A stretch of DNA of 64,000 bases from an uncultured Hyphomicrobiales bacterium (GTDB taxonomy: Bacteria; Pseudomonadota; Alphaproteobacteria; Rhizobiales; Devosiaceae). The notes under the pieces are model-generated. The model was not told the DNA's origin and ran no database searches. It saw only the letters and a list, made by a program, of their open reading frames with translations. The stretch lies in the NCBI GenBank assembly GCA_903828145.1, contig CAIKKY010000006.1:248001-312000 (forward strand). The letters run 5' to 3'. A program made the position numbers and the translations under genes. Positions within the stretch are counted from its first letter, which is position 1. Every line of letters starts with the position of its first letter. Of this stretch, positions 10,283-19,555 are shown one piece after another.

Positions 10283-11068
10283 TTAGCCCCTTGCGCTTTC
10301 GGCTTCGTGAAGCTCGGCCTTCAAACCGAGCAGGTCCGACCACGCCAGCGCCTTGGAGGCCGGTGTATTGAGGAGATAGGCCGGATGCAGCATGGCCATG
10401 GCCTTCACCCTGTGGCGACCGATCTCCAGGCTGCGCCATTGGCCGCGGAGGCGGGTGATTCCGTCCTTGGTCTCAAACAGCGCGCGTGTCGGCGTGTTGC
10501 CGAGCGTGATCAGGATGCGCGGCGCAACCAGTTCGATCTGCCGGATGACAAAGGGCGCGCACAGCGCCAGTTCCTCGGGGCTCGTGTCGCGACTGCCGGG
10601 CGGCCGCCACGGCACCATATTGGCGAGATAGACCTGAGTGCGGTCGAGCCCGATGGCGCCCAGCATCCGATCGAGCAACTGCCCGGCGGGGCCCACAAAG
10701 GGCCGACCTTCAAGGTCTTCCGCCTCGCCCGGGGCTTCCCCCACCAGCATGATCTCGGCCGCCGGATTGCCATCGGCAAACACCAGCCGCGTCGCGCGTT
10801 TTTTAAGCGCGCAGCCCTCATAGGCCGCCATGGCGGCGCGGAGCGCCTCGAGACTGTCGCAGGCTTCGGCGATCTGCCGCGGTTCTGCCCCATCAGCCGG
10901 GGCCAGGAGCACGGGCGACGCGCTTTCGGGCCGGACCTCGAGCCGCGCTGCGGGTTTCGCGAAACGATCAACCGGCTCGTCGGTTACCGCAAAGTCGACG
11001 CCGACCATGCGGTACCAATCGAGGATATCGAGCGCATCGGCGCGAGTTGGCAATCGATCTTCGGACAT
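10283..11068 (-). CDS. Uracil-DNA glycosylase, family-4-like, cluster ligands incomplete
   Basis: Motifs of the family-4/5 UDG superfamily are clear: GEAPG at 110-114, GRPFVGPAGQLLDRML (121-136), RPPGSRDTSPEE (155-166) and HPAYLL (228-233). Of the four Cys that hold the [4Fe-4S] cluster in classical family 4, I can align only Cys86 (GCALK) and Cys170; the one before RPPG is Trp154 and the first of the N-terminal pair is missing. An N-terminal extension of about 75 residues precedes the domain. I start at the ATG at 11068 (261 aa). The gene is divergent from the ETF-QO gene across 56 bp. Confidence 0.9.
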   Translation of the reverse strand: MSEDRLPTRADALDILDWYRMVGVDFAVTDEPVDRFAKPAARLEVRPESASPVLLAPADGAEPRQIAEACDSLEALRAAMAAYEGCALKKRATRLVFADGNPAAEIMLVGEAPGEAEDLEGRPFVGPAGQLLDRMLGAIGLDRTQVYLANMVPWRPPGSRDTSPEELALCAPFVIRQIELVAPRILITLGNTPTRALFETKDGITRLRGQWRSLEIGRHRVKAMAMLHPAYLLNTPASKALAWSDLLGLKAELHEAESARG

Positions 11069-11124
11069 GAAATCTGTTATGGCACAGCATCGAAGCGCCC
11101 GCCACATGCGAAGGGATTCCCGCC

Positions 11125-12768
11125 TTGGCTGAGACCCGAGACATCATTGAGACCGATGTTGTGATCGTCGGGGCCGGCCCCGCCGGCCTCGCTGCCGCCA
11201 TCCGGCTGAAGCAATGCGCGCCTGAGCTTGGCGTGATGATTGTGGAAAAAAGCGCCGAAATCGGCGGGCATATCCTGTCGGGCGCCGTGATGAATCCCGT
11301 TGGGCTCGATGAGCTGATCCCCGATTGGCGCGCCCGCGCGCCGCAGGGGCCTGCCGTCACGTCAGATCATTTCCATGTGCTGACCGCAGGCGGCGGGTTC
11401 GAAATCCCGTCCCTGCTGCTGCCACCCCTGATGAAAACGCCAGGGGCGGTGATCGTCAGTCTCTCCGATCTCGTCCGCTGGCTCGCCGAAGAGGCCCAGG
11501 GGCTTGGCGTCGATATCTACCCGATGACAGCGGCCAGCGACCTCTATCGCACCGATGACGGGGCGGTGCAGGGCATCATCACCGGCGATCTCGGGCGCGA
11601 TCGCAGCGGTCAGGAGAAACCGGGCTTTGCCCCCGGCATCGCCATCAAGGCCAAATATACGCTTTTGGGCGAGGGCGCGCGCGGCTCATTGGCAAAGGGC
11701 GTGATCCGCGATTTCGGGCTCGATGCCCAGGCCGATCCGCAGCTTTATGCGCTCGGGCTCAAGGAAATCTGGGAGGTGCCCGCGGCCAGTCACAGCCCCG
11801 GGCGCGTTGACCACTTCCTGGGCCATCCGCTCGGCGGTGAAACCTCGGGCGGCGGGTTTCTGTATCACGCTGCCGACCGACGCATCTATCTGGGGCTCGT
11901 GGTGCACCTCAATTACGCCAACCCGACGCTCTCGCCCTATGATGAGTTCCAGCGCTTCAAGGCGCATCCCACCATTGCGGCGGTGTTGGAGGGGGCAACG
12001 CGCCTATCCTACGGAGCGCGGGCGCTCACCTCGGGCGGGCTGCAGTCGATCCCCGATCTCGCCTTTCCGGGCGGCGCCTTGATCGGTTGCGCGGCCGGGT
12101 TCATGAATCTGCCGGCGCTGAAAGGAATTCACAGCGCCATCCGCTCGGGTCGCGCCACGGCTGAGGCCGTCGCAGCGGCGATTGCCAAGGGCCGCGCCCA
12201 TGATGTGATCGAGGGGCTGAACGACACGGTGCTGAACACTGGCATCGGCGCGGAACTGCGCCCGGTGCGCAATGTGAAGCCGCTCTGGGCCCGCTTTGGC
12301 ACGCTGTTTGGCGTGCTGCTCGGCGGGGTTGAACTCTGGTGCCAGTCGCTGCTGAAGGCGTCGCCTTTCGGCACCCTGCGGCACACGGGAGCCGACTATA
12401 AGGCGTTGAGGCCGCTGGAATCGGTCACGGCGCTGCACTATCCGGTGCCGCGTCCGCCGCTCGGGTCTGACCGCAACGCATCGGTGTTTCTGGCCAATAT
12501 CAGCCATGATGACGATCAGCCGGTGCATCTTCGGTTGGCTGATCCGGCCGTGCCTGTTGCCGAAAACCTGCCGCGTTATGGCGAACCGGCGCGGCTCTAT
12601 TGCCCCGCCGGTGTCTATGAAGTGGTGACCGTCGACGGCCAGCCCGTGTTCAGGATCAACGCCCAGAACTGCGTGCACTGCAAAACCTGCGACATCAAGG
12701 ACCCGGCCCAAAACATCACCTGGGTGCCGCCGGAAGGCGGCTCAGGGCCGAATTACGCCGGAATGTGA
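11125..12768 (+). CDS. Electron transfer flavoprotein-ubiquinone oxidoreductase
   Basis: Inner-membrane-associated flavoprotein that passes electrons from ETF (fatty- and amino-acid dehydrogenases) to ubiquinone. The FAD-binding VVIVGAGPAG is at about residues 12-21. The C-terminal [4Fe-4S] ligands are Cys493, 516, 519 and 522 (C-x22-C-x2-C-x2-C), ending in the family's GPNY-x-GM. Length 547 aa is typical. The start is a TTG at 11125 with AAGGGA upstream; no ATG fits. The etfAB genes are not in the window. Confidence 0.96.
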   Translation: MAETRDIIETDVVIVGAGPAGLAAAIRLKQCAPELGVMIVEKSAEIGGHILSGAVMNPVGLDELIPDWRARAPQGPAVTSDHFHVLTAGGGFEIPSLLLPPLMKTPGAVIVSLSDLVRWLAEEAQGLGVDIYPMTAASDLYRTDDGAVQGIITGDLGRDRSGQEKPGFAPGIAIKAKYTLLGEGARGSLAKGVIRDFGLDAQADPQLYALGLKEIWEVPAASHSPGRVDHFLGHPLGGETSGGGFLYHAADRRIYLGLVVHLNYANPTLSPYDEFQRFKAHPTIAAVLEGATRLSYGARALTSGGLQSIPDLAFPGGALIGCAAGFMNLPALKGIHSAIRSGRATAEAVAAAIAKGRAHDVIEGLNDTVLNTGIGAELRPVRNVKPLWARFGTLFGVLLGGVELWCQSLLKASPFGTLRHTGADYKALRPLESVTALHYPVPRPPLGSDRNASVFLANISHDDDQPVHLRLADPAVPVAENLPRYGEPARLYCPAGVYEVVTVDGQPVFRINAQNCVHCKTCDIKDPAQNITWVPPEGGSGPNYAGM

Positions 12769-12860
12769 CCCCGCGTCGGCCTCTTGCCTCTTGCGGCGCA
12801 ACCGCAAAATCGCCCATCTTCAAACGCCTTGTCCGATTAAGGACAAACCGCGGAGTTGCC

Positions 12861-14624
12861 GTGTCAAAGACCCTGAAATCCTCATCCCTGTTTGGCGTGC
12901 TCATGGCGTCGGTCAGCCTTGGCTTCGTGCTGTCGCAAGGCGCGCTGGCGGACGACAGGACCCTGATCGGGCTGGCCTATGATACAGCGACGGGCAGCTT
13001 CCTCGCCGGCCGCGAGGCGCTGGCGGACATGAGGACCAGCGACGCGGCCATCTATTTCAGCGAGGCGGCAGCGGCGGATTGGGAAAACCCCAACATCATC
13101 GAGCGCAGCTTCATGGCCTATGCGGCCGATGGGCAGATTGCCGAGGCGGCGACGGCGGCGCGGCACCTGCTCGATCTGGGGGTGAGCAATGATTTCGCAA
13201 CCCTGGTGATCGGCGTCGAGGCGCTGAAATCGCGGCGCTATGGGGCCGCCGAAGCCGCGTTTTCGAAAATGGGCGGCGATAGTTTCGCCGGTCTGAGCGG
13301 CGGTATCCTGCACGCCTGGGCGCTGTTGGGCGATGATCATTACGCCGAGGCCCAGACCTCGCTCGATGCGCTGGGGCAGGGTGGTCTCGCCGATTTCCTC
13401 GTTTTCCACCGCGCGCTTCTCGCCGATGTGGCCGGGAAGGTCGACGAAGCCAAGGATTTTGCGACCCGCGGCCTCGCCAGCGATCCCTATGTGGCGCGCG
13501 TGGTTGAAGCCTATGCCCGGATTTTCGGCAACGCCGGGCAGTTTGAACCGGCCCTCAAGGCCATTGCTGCCTTTGAAGATGCCGGGCTCGACCATCCGCT
13601 CGTGACGACCGTCAAAACCGCGCTGACTGAAAAGCGTCGGCCCGGCGTTTTTGCGCCGACCGTACAGGCAGGCGCAGCCGAAGCCCTCCATAGCGTCGGT
13701 GTGGCGATGGCGCGCGAAGGCTCGATAGACACCGCTGCGGTGTTTTTGCAGATGGCCATGTATCTCGACCCCGACTCGGATGTGATCGACCTCGTTTATG
13801 GCCAATTGCTCGATTCGGTATTCCAGCATGAAGCCGCGAACCGGCTCTATGAGCGGGTGGCCGATGGGTCGCCGATGAAGCCCATGGCCGTGGTGCGGGT
13901 GGCCGAAAACCTCGACCATCTGGGCGATCGTCCGACCGCGCTGAAGCAGCTTGCCCAGATCGTGGCGGCGAACCCGACCGATAGTGATGCGCTTTCGAGC
14001 CTTGGCGACATGCTGCGCATGGACAAGCAATATGCCGAAGCCGCCAAAGCCTATTCGCGCATTCTTGACCTCGCCCCCGGCGACCGCCCGGGCGACTGGC
14101 GCTTCTATTACGTGCGCGGCATCAGCTATGAGCGCAACAAGGAATGGGCCAAGGCCGAGCCCGATTTCAAGCGGGCGCTTGAGTTGAACCCGGATCAGCC
14201 GCAGGTGCTGAATTACCTTGGCTACAGCTGGGTCGATCAGGGTCTCAACCTGCGCCCGGCGCTCGACATGATCCAGAAGGCCGTCGATGCCTCCCCCAGC
14301 GATGGCTATATCGTGGATAGTCTCGGCTGGGCCTATTACCGCCTCGGCCAGTTTGCCGATGCGGTGAAATATCTGGAAGAAGCCGTGCAGATGCGCCCCG
14401 CCGACCCTGAAATCAACGATCATCTGGGTGACGCTTACTGGAAGGCCGGTCGGCAGCTTGAAGCGCGCTTCCAGTGGAATATTGCGGCGGCGGTAGATGC
14501 GGATGGGCTGGTCAAGGCCCGCGCGACCAGAAAGCTCGCCGAGGGCCTGACCGACGACAACGCGACCGATGCCGCCCCCGGGGCGGAGACCGGTACCGAA
14601 GCCGATGGAGCGGCGACGAACTGA
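12861..14624 (+). CDS. Exported tetratricopeptide-repeat protein
   Basis: 587 residues with a clear signal peptide (hydrophobic FGVLMASVSLGFVLS, cleavage after GALA near residue 30), then many TPR helices throughout, most regular between about residues 330 and 550 (ALKQLAQIVAANPTD, AEPDFKRALELNPDQP, VKYLEEAVQMRPADPE). I chose the GTG at 12861 because GGAG lies five bases upstream and it gives a proper signal peptide. An ATG at 12765 overlapping the ETF-QO stop would bury the signal under 32 residues. It is probably a periplasmic or outer-membrane scaffold. It sits 3 bp upstream of ispE, likely one operon. Confidence 0.88.
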   Translation: MSKTLKSSSLFGVLMASVSLGFVLSQGALADDRTLIGLAYDTATGSFLAGREALADMRTSDAAIYFSEAAAADWENPNIIERSFMAYAADGQIAEAATAARHLLDLGVSNDFATLVIGVEALKSRRYGAAEAAFSKMGGDSFAGLSGGILHAWALLGDDHYAEAQTSLDALGQGGLADFLVFHRALLADVAGKVDEAKDFATRGLASDPYVARVVEAYARIFGNAGQFEPALKAIAAFEDAGLDHPLVTTVKTALTEKRRPGVFAPTVQAGAAEALHSVGVAMAREGSIDTAAVFLQMAMYLDPDSDVIDLVYGQLLDSVFQHEAANRLYERVADGSPMKPMAVVRVAENLDHLGDRPTALKQLAQIVAANPTDSDALSSLGDMLRMDKQYAEAAKAYSRILDLAPGDRPGDWRFYYVRGISYERNKEWAKAEPDFKRALELNPDQPQVLNYLGYSWVDQGLNLRPALDMIQKAVDASPSDGYIVDSLGWAYYRLGQFADAVKYLEEAVQMRPADPEINDHLGDAYWKAGRQLEARFQWNIAAAVDADGLVKARATRKLAEGLTDDNATDAAPGAETGTEADGAATN

Positions 14625-14627
14625 CCG

Positions 14628-15506
14628 ATGCTGATCGAGTCTGTTGAAGCCGCGCCCGCCAAGGTCAATCTGGCCCTGCATGTCGTGGGGCGGCGCGCGG
14701 ATGGCTATCATAGCCTCGAAAGCCTCGTGGTGTTCGTCGATGTGGCCGACGAGGTGCGGATCGCGCCCGCGGCCTTTGCCGAATTCACCCTGACGGGGCC
14801 GTTTGCCGAAGGGCTGAGGGCGGAAGAGACCAATCTCGTGACCCGCGCGGTGGCCGGTTTTACTGAGCGCTGGCCGGGGCGTGCGCCCCATCCGCTGAAG
14901 ATCACACTCGTGAAGAACCTGCCCATTGCGTCGGGCCTTGGGGGCGGCTCCGCCGACGCGGCAGCGGCCCTGCGGGCGATGAGCCGGCTCTGTGACGCGC
15001 CGCCGACGCTGGCCGAGCTTTCAGACCTGGGGCTGGGCCTCGGCGCTGACGTGCCGGTCTGCCTCCTGTCCCGCCCGGCCGAAATGCGCGGCATAGGCGA
15101 GATCATTCATCCGCTGCCGACCTTTCCGGCGCTCCATATGGTGCTCGTCAACCCGATGCAGCCGGTGGCCACGGGCGAGGTTTTCAGGCGGCTGGCGCGG
15201 CGTGACAATCCCGCCATGCCGGGCCTGCCGAGCCCGATGGATCGGCCCGCCCAACTGGCGCTCTGGCTTGAGGAAACCCGCAACGATCTTGAAGCCCCCG
15301 CTGTCGCGCTGGTCCCCGAGATCGGGGCGCTGATTGCGGAGCTGAACGCGATTGATGCGGTGATTCTGGCGCGCATGTCAGGCTCGGGCGCGACGGTGTT
15401 CGGGCTCTTTGCCTCGGCCGCACAGGCCCATGACGCTGCCCACCATCTGCGACAGCGGCACCCGGATTACTGGGTGGCGGCAGCCCCGGTCATTGCGGCT
15501 CAATAG
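14628..15506 (+). CDS. ispE: 4-diphosphocytidyl-2-C-methyl-D-erythritol kinase
   Basis: GHMP kinase of the non-mevalonate isoprenoid pathway; it phosphorylates CDP-ME at the 2-position. The N-terminal PAKVNLALHVVGRRADGYH is diagnostic, the ATP-loop LPIASGLGGGSADAA is at about 98-112, and MSGSGATVFG is near residue 250. Length 292 aa is normal. The 3' end overlaps the opposing polyprenyl synthase gene by 7 bp. IspH, a later enzyme of the same pathway, is encoded about 4 kb away. Confidence 0.96.
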   Translation: MLIESVEAAPAKVNLALHVVGRRADGYHSLESLVVFVDVADEVRIAPAAFAEFTLTGPFAEGLRAEETNLVTRAVAGFTERWPGRAPHPLKITLVKNLPIASGLGGGSADAAAALRAMSRLCDAPPTLAELSDLGLGLGADVPVCLLSRPAEMRGIGEIIHPLPTFPALHMVLVNPMQPVATGEVFRRLARRDNPAMPGLPSPMDRPAQLALWLEETRNDLEAPAVALVPEIGALIAELNAIDAVILARMSGSGATVFGLFASAAQAHDAAHHLRQRHPDYWVAAAPVIAAQ

Positions 15507-16516
15507 GCGCGGGCGACGGTAAAATCAGCGATGTCAGCAAGGTGTGCCCGCATCGGTCCGGCATGCAGCGGGCTGAGTGCGGCGCGGGCCGCTTCGGCAT
15601 GGCGGCGGGCTTCGAGGCTGGTGCGTCCCAGCGTATCGTATTTCGCGAAAATCGCGCGGACAGTGGCGAGTTCGGCTTCCCCGGTTTCGGGCTGGCCCAG
15701 CGCGCGGACGATAATGTCGCGTTCGGCCGGATTGGCGTCTTCAAGCGCGAGAATGACAGGCAGGGTCATTTTGCCTTCTCGCAGGTCGTCGCCCACGTTC
15801 TTGCCCAGCCGACCGGCTTCGCCGCGATAATCGAGCACATCGTCAACGAGCTGGAAGGCAAAGCCCAATTCGGTGCCGAAGCTCTTGAGCGCCTGCCGTC
15901 CCGCCGGATCAGCGCCGCCCGCCATGGCCCCGACCTCGGTCGCGGCTTCAAACAGCATGGCTGTCTTGGCGTGAATGACATTGCTGTAATCGGCCCGGGT
16001 CGCGCTGAGGTCACGCGCCTTGGCCAGTTGCAGCACTTCGCCCTCGGCAATGATCGTCGCGGCGCGTGAAATGACGCCGAGCGCTTCGAGATTGCCGGTT
16101 TCCACCATCATGGTGAAGGCCTGGCCGAGGAGGAAATCGCCGACCAGCACACTGGCCTGATTGCCCCAGCGCATGCGCGCCGCCGCCCGGCCGCGCCGCA
16201 TGGCACTTTCGTCAACCACGTCATCGTGCAACAGCGTGGCATTGTGCATGAATTCGACTGCGGCCGCGAAATTGACCTCGCTGCCAGTGCCGCCGCCAAA
16301 CAGCATGGCCGAGGCAATGGTCAGCATGGGGCGCAGGCGCTTGCCGCCGGCATCAATCAGGTAACGCGCGATCTCGGGGACCAGCTCGACATGTGAACTC
16401 GCCCGATCGAGGATCAGGGCGTTGACTTTGTTCATGCCCGGCTGGGTTTCGACAACGAGACGCTCGAGGGCGTCTGGCGCCGCCCGGTCCTGAGTTGCTG
16501 CTGCCGAAGGGGTCAT
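15500..16516 (-). CDS. Long-chain trans-polyprenyl diphosphate synthase
   Basis: Prenyl transferase that builds the quinone side chain (octaprenyl to decaprenyl) from IPP. The first Asp-rich motif DDVVD is at 98-102 with GGKRLRP at 57-63, and the second is in FQLVDDVLDY. No bulky residues block the pocket just before the first motif (ATLLHDD), which fits a long-chain product, but chain length cannot be fixed by eye. The ATG at 16516 follows GAGG and gives 338 aa. It is divergent from the TrmN6-like gene. Confidence 0.94.
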   Translation of the reverse strand: MTPSAAATQDRAAPDALERLVVETQPGMNKVNALILDRASSHVELVPEIARYLIDAGGKRLRPMLTIASAMLFGGGTGSEVNFAAAVEFMHNATLLHDDVVDESAMRRGRAAARMRWGNQASVLVGDFLLGQAFTMMVETGNLEALGVISRAATIIAEGEVLQLAKARDLSATRADYSNVIHAKTAMLFEAATEVGAMAGGADPAGRQALKSFGTELGFAFQLVDDVLDYRGEAGRLGKNVGDDLREGKMTLPVILALEDANPAERDIIVRALGQPETGEAELATVRAIFAKYDTLGRTSLEARRHAEAARAALSPLHAGPMRAHLADIADFTVARAY

Positions 16517-16566
16517 CTCGTCCTCGGGTTTCAAGCGGCGCGAATGCGTCCTATACTCCGGTCGCG

Positions 16567-17346
16567 ATGTCCCTAGACCACGAAGACGAACTTGTAAAAC
16601 ATCAATCCGTCTCACTGGACGCCTTTTTGGGCGGGAAGCTGGTGCTGGCGCAGCCTTTACGTGGTTTCCGGGCCGGCCTCGACTCGGTAATCCTCGGGGC
16701 GGCCGTGCGTCCCGGCTCGCCGCTGATTCTCGATCTGGGGGCTGGTGTGGGCACGGCGGGGCTCGTCGCGCTCGCCCATGAGCCTGAGGCGCAGGGCGTG
16801 CTGGTGGAGCGCGACGCGGATATGGCCGCGCTCGCTGCGGCCAATTGTGCCCGGAACGGGCTGGCTCAGCGGGCGGCTGTCATGACGCTCGATCTCACCG
16901 ATCCGAAGGTCCGGGACGCTGCCGGGCTGCGGCGCGACGGCTTTTCGACCATCATCGCCAACCCGCCCTATTATGATGATGCGCGGGATTTGACCCCGGC
17001 GCCGGATCGGGCCGGAGCCCGACAGATGCCCGGCGCTTCGCTAGGCCGGTGGGTCAGCGCGGCCCTGACGCATGCGGCCCCCAGGGGTGAGATCATCTTC
17101 ATCCATCAGGCTGCGGCCCTGCCGGAGTTGCTGGCGCTGCTGAGCGGCAAACTTGGGGCGATCACGGTCCTGCCCTTGAGCCCGCGCGCGGGCGAGGCAG
17201 CGCTGCGGGTGCTGGTGCGAGGCATCAAGGGCTCGCGGGGCCCGTTCACGCTTCTGGCCAGCCGTGCGCTCCATACCGAAACAGGACGGGGCTTCAGCCC
17301 GGACTTTGATGCGATTTTTAAGGGCAATGACCGGCTCCACTGGTAA
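16567..17346 (+). CDS. tRNA1(Val) adenine-37 N6-methyltransferase-like (TrmN6/YfiC)
   Basis: 259-residue Rossmann methyltransferase. The AdoMet loop DLGAGVGTAG is at about 56-65, with an acidic ribose-binding strand ending VLVERD, and the amino-methylase motif NPPY at 132-135. The N-terminal DAFLGGKL-x-L-x-QP-x-x-GFRAGLD segment is typical of TrmN6. The ATG at 16567 removes a 24-residue non-homologous extension. The exact target RNA is inferred from the family. Confidence 0.88.
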   Translation: MSLDHEDELVKHQSVSLDAFLGGKLVLAQPLRGFRAGLDSVILGAAVRPGSPLILDLGAGVGTAGLVALAHEPEAQGVLVERDADMAALAAANCARNGLAQRAAVMTLDLTDPKVRDAAGLRRDGFSTIIANPPYYDDARDLTPAPDRAGARQMPGASLGRWVSAALTHAAPRGEIIFIHQAAALPELLALLSGKLGAITVLPLSPRAGEAALRVLVRGIKGSRGPFTLLASRALHTETGRGFSPDFDAIFKGNDRLHW

Positions 17347-17396
17347 ACCGGGTGCGGGCTCCTTATTTTGGGTGGGCTTTTGACGCGGAGACGGAC

Positions 17397-17606
17397 GTGA
17401 CCGGCATTGTGCTCAAACTAGTCATTATCGCCGCTGTCTTCGCGATTATCGGCTTTGGTGTGCGTCGCATCTGGCGCGACTGGACCGGCGCGCTGAAGCG
17501 CGAGGACCAGACCAGGCACCAGCGCGACGTGAAAGAGCGCGCGCGCCCCGATGTCATCACGCTCGAACGGCAGGATGACGGCACCTTCCGGCCCCCGGGC
17601 CGCTGA
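17397..17606 (+). CDS. Small single-pass membrane protein upstream of glyQ
   Basis: 69 residues: a hydrophobic segment (about 4-22, IVLKLVIIAAVFAIIGFGV), then a charged cytoplasmic tail rich in Arg, Asp and Lys. The GTG at 17397 has GGAG at ideal spacing; an earlier GTG at 17352 would add 15 residues. It lies 50 bp after the methyltransferase and 66 bp before glyQ, all on one strand, so co-transcription is likely. I do not recognise a named family. Confidence 0.7.
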   Translation: MTGIVLKLVIIAAVFAIIGFGVRRIWRDWTGALKREDQTRHQRDVKERARPDVITLERQDDGTFRPPGR

Positions 17607-17672
17607 GCGCTGCTTGACCAGCCCCGGTCCGGCCACTAGGTTCCCGGCCGAAATCGGGAGCACAAAGCCGCC

Positions 17673-18596
17673 ATGACCGAGACCCTGCCCGCCCATATGG
17701 ACCCGACCAAGTCCTTTCAGGGGCTTATTCTTGCGCTTCAGCGCTTCTGGGCAGACCAGGGCTGCGTCATTTTGCAGCCTTACGACATGCAGATGGGTGC
17801 CGGCACCTTCCATACCGCGACCACGCTCAGGGCGCTGGGGCCCAAGCCGTGGAAGGCCGCCTATGTGCAGCCATCGCGTCGGCCCAATGACGGCCGCTAT
17901 GGCGAAAACCCGAACCGGCTCCAGCATTATTACCAGTATCAGGTGATCCTGAAGCCCTCGCCCGCGAACATTCAGGACCTCTATCTACAATCGCTCGCCG
18001 TCATCGGTCTCGACAGCCGGCTGCACGATGTGCGGTTTGTCGAAGACGATTGGGAGAGCCCCACGCTCGGTGCCTGGGGTCTCGGGTGGGAATGCTGGTG
18101 TGACGGTATGGAAGTCAGCCAGTTCACCTATTTCCAGCAGGTGGCGGGCTTTGAAACCATGCCGGTCCCCGGCGAAATCACCTATGGGCTCGAACGTCTC
18201 GCCATGTATGTGCAGGGCGTCGAAAACGTCTACGACCTCAATTTCAACGGTCGTGAGGGCGCCGAAAAGGTGACCTATGGCGATGTCTTTCTGCAGAACG
18301 AGCAGGAATTCTCGCGCTATAATTTCGAAGCGGCTGATACCGAGATGCTGTTCCGGCACTTCGCGGATGCTGAGGCCGAGTGTAAGGCGCTGCTCCTCAA
18401 GGGCGCCTCGGCAGATCGTCACCTGCTCGCCGTTCCGGCCTATGAGCAGGTCGTCAAGGCGAGCCACACATTCAACCTGCTCGATGCACGCGGCGTGATC
18501 TCGGTGACGGAACGCCAGAGCTATATCCTGAGGATCCGCGAACTGGCCAAGGCCTGCGGCGAAGCCTGGCTGAAGACGGCCGGCGGCGGCGCCTGA
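17673..18596 (+). CDS. glyQ: Glycyl-tRNA synthetase, alpha subunit
   Basis: Catalytic subunit of the alpha2-beta2 glycyl-tRNA synthetase. [18 protein letters not shown] and [16 protein letters not shown] are diagnostic N-terminal motifs, followed by [17 protein letters not shown]. Length 307 aa is normal. Its partner glyS lies near 6.6-8.6 kb on the opposite strand, so the two subunits cannot be co-transcribed from this locus. Confidence 0.97.
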   Translation: MTETLPAHMDPTKSFQGLILALQRFWADQGCVILQPYDMQMGAGTFHTATTLRALGPKPWKAAYVQPSRRPNDGRYGENPNRLQHYYQYQVILKPSPANIQDLYLQSLAVIGLDSRLHDVRFVEDDWESPTLGAWGLGWECWCDGMEVSQFTYFQQVAGFETMPVPGEITYGLERLAMYVQGVENVYDLNFNGREGAEKVTYGDVFLQNEQEFSRYNFEAADTEMLFRHFADAEAECKALLLKGASADRHLLAVPAYEQVVKASHTFNLLDARGVISVTERQSYILRIRELAKACGEAWLKTAGGGA

Positions 18597-19040
18597 TCAG
18601 CGCGACGGCTTGAACGGGGCCATGCCCTCGTTGGCGAGCTGATCGGCCCGCTCGTTCATTTCATCGCCATTGTGGCCCTTGACCCAATGCCAGCTGATGG
18701 TGTGCCGGGCCACGGCCAGATCAAGCGCCTGCCACAGCTCGACATTTTTCACCGGCTTTTTGTCGGCGGTCTTCCAGCCATTCTTTTTCCAGCCGTGAAT
18801 CCAGGTCGTGAGGCCGTTTTTCACATATTGGCTGTCGGTATGCAGTTCGACCGCGCACGGCCGCTTCAGCGCGTTCAGCGCTTCGATCGCGGCGGTCAGT
18901 TCCATCTGGTTGTTGGTCGTGAGCGTGGCGCCGCCCTTCAGCTCGCGCACTGTGCCATTGTATTGCAGAACCGCGCCCCAGCCGCCCGGTCCGGGATTGC
19001 CCGAACAGGCGCCATCGGTGTGGATTGTCACGGGGATCAT
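18597..19040 (-). CDS. rnhA: Ribonuclease HI
   Basis: Cleaves the RNA strand of RNA-DNA hybrids. The family core is intact: [18 protein letters not shown] at the N-terminus with the first catalytic Asp, [10 protein letters not shown] with the Glu, HTDSQYV with the next Asp, and the basic protrusion [19 protein letters not shown] and NERAD complete the active site. 147 aa. The start overlaps the GNAT stop by 4 bp. The stop directly abuts that of convergent glyQ. Confidence 0.97.
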   Translation of the reverse strand: MIPVTIHTDGACSGNPGPGGWGAVLQYNGTVRELKGGATLTTNNQMELTAAIEALNALKRPCAVELHTDSQYVKNGLTTWIHGWKKNGWKTADKKPVKNVELWQALDLAVARHTISWHWVKGHNGDEMNERADQLANEGMAPFKPSR

Positions 19041-19555
19041 TGCGGGCGCTCAAGCGCGAGGAACTGGCAGGGCTGGCGGTTGTAAATGCCCTGATGCGTA
19101 TCCTTGAGGCCGAGCCGCCGCAGGATTTTGATCGAGGCGGCGTTGCGCACATCGGCAAAGCCGATGATCCGCGCATAGCCCGCCATGCTGAAGGCCCAGC
19201 CGCAGAGCGCTGTTGCCGCCTCGGTGGCATAACCCTTGCCCCAATGCTCCGGAAACAGCGAATAGCCGATCTCGGGTTCGCCCGTAGGCGGATAGAGCCC
19301 GAATCCGGCTCGCCCCACCAGCACACCATCAGATTTGCGGGTGATGCGCAGCTTGCCCAATTGCTGGGTCTCGAACAGCGTAATCCAGTGGCTGAGGGCT
19401 GCCCGGCATTCGGCCTCGGTCCACACGAGCCCGCCAGACCGCAGGTATCGCGCAACGCGCGCATCGCCATGCAGGCGCATCAGGTCGCCGAGCTGGTCCA
19501 TGCGCCAGCCCGAGAGCACCAGCCGCTCGGTTTCGATCAGATCAAGGTCGGTCAT
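19037..19555 (-). CDS. GNAT-family N-acetyltransferase (RimJ/RimL-like)
   Basis: 172 residues of the RimL-type GNAT fold. It opens with [11 protein letters not shown], has an acetyl-CoA loop [10 protein letters not shown] near 109-118, and ends with the N[12 protein letters not shown] segment. The substrate is unknown. It is coupled on both sides by 4-bp overlaps (ispH upstream, rnhA downstream). In many alphaproteobacteria this slot between ispH and rnhA holds a homoserine kinase gene (thrB). Confidence 0.92.
   Translation of the reverse strand: MTDLDLIETERLVLSGWRMDQLGDLMRLHGDARVARYLRSGGLVWTEAECRAALSHWITLFETQQLGKLRITRKSDGVLVGRAGFGLYPPTGEPEIGYSLFPEHWGKGYATEAATALCGWAFSMAGYARIIGFADVRNAASIKILRRLGLKDTHQGIYNRQPCQFLALERPQ

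Noticed and set aside
12882-14891. Long open frame antisense to the TPR gene and the start of ispE
   Set aside because: It crosses two real genes on the other strand and has no family similarity; a high-GC shadow.
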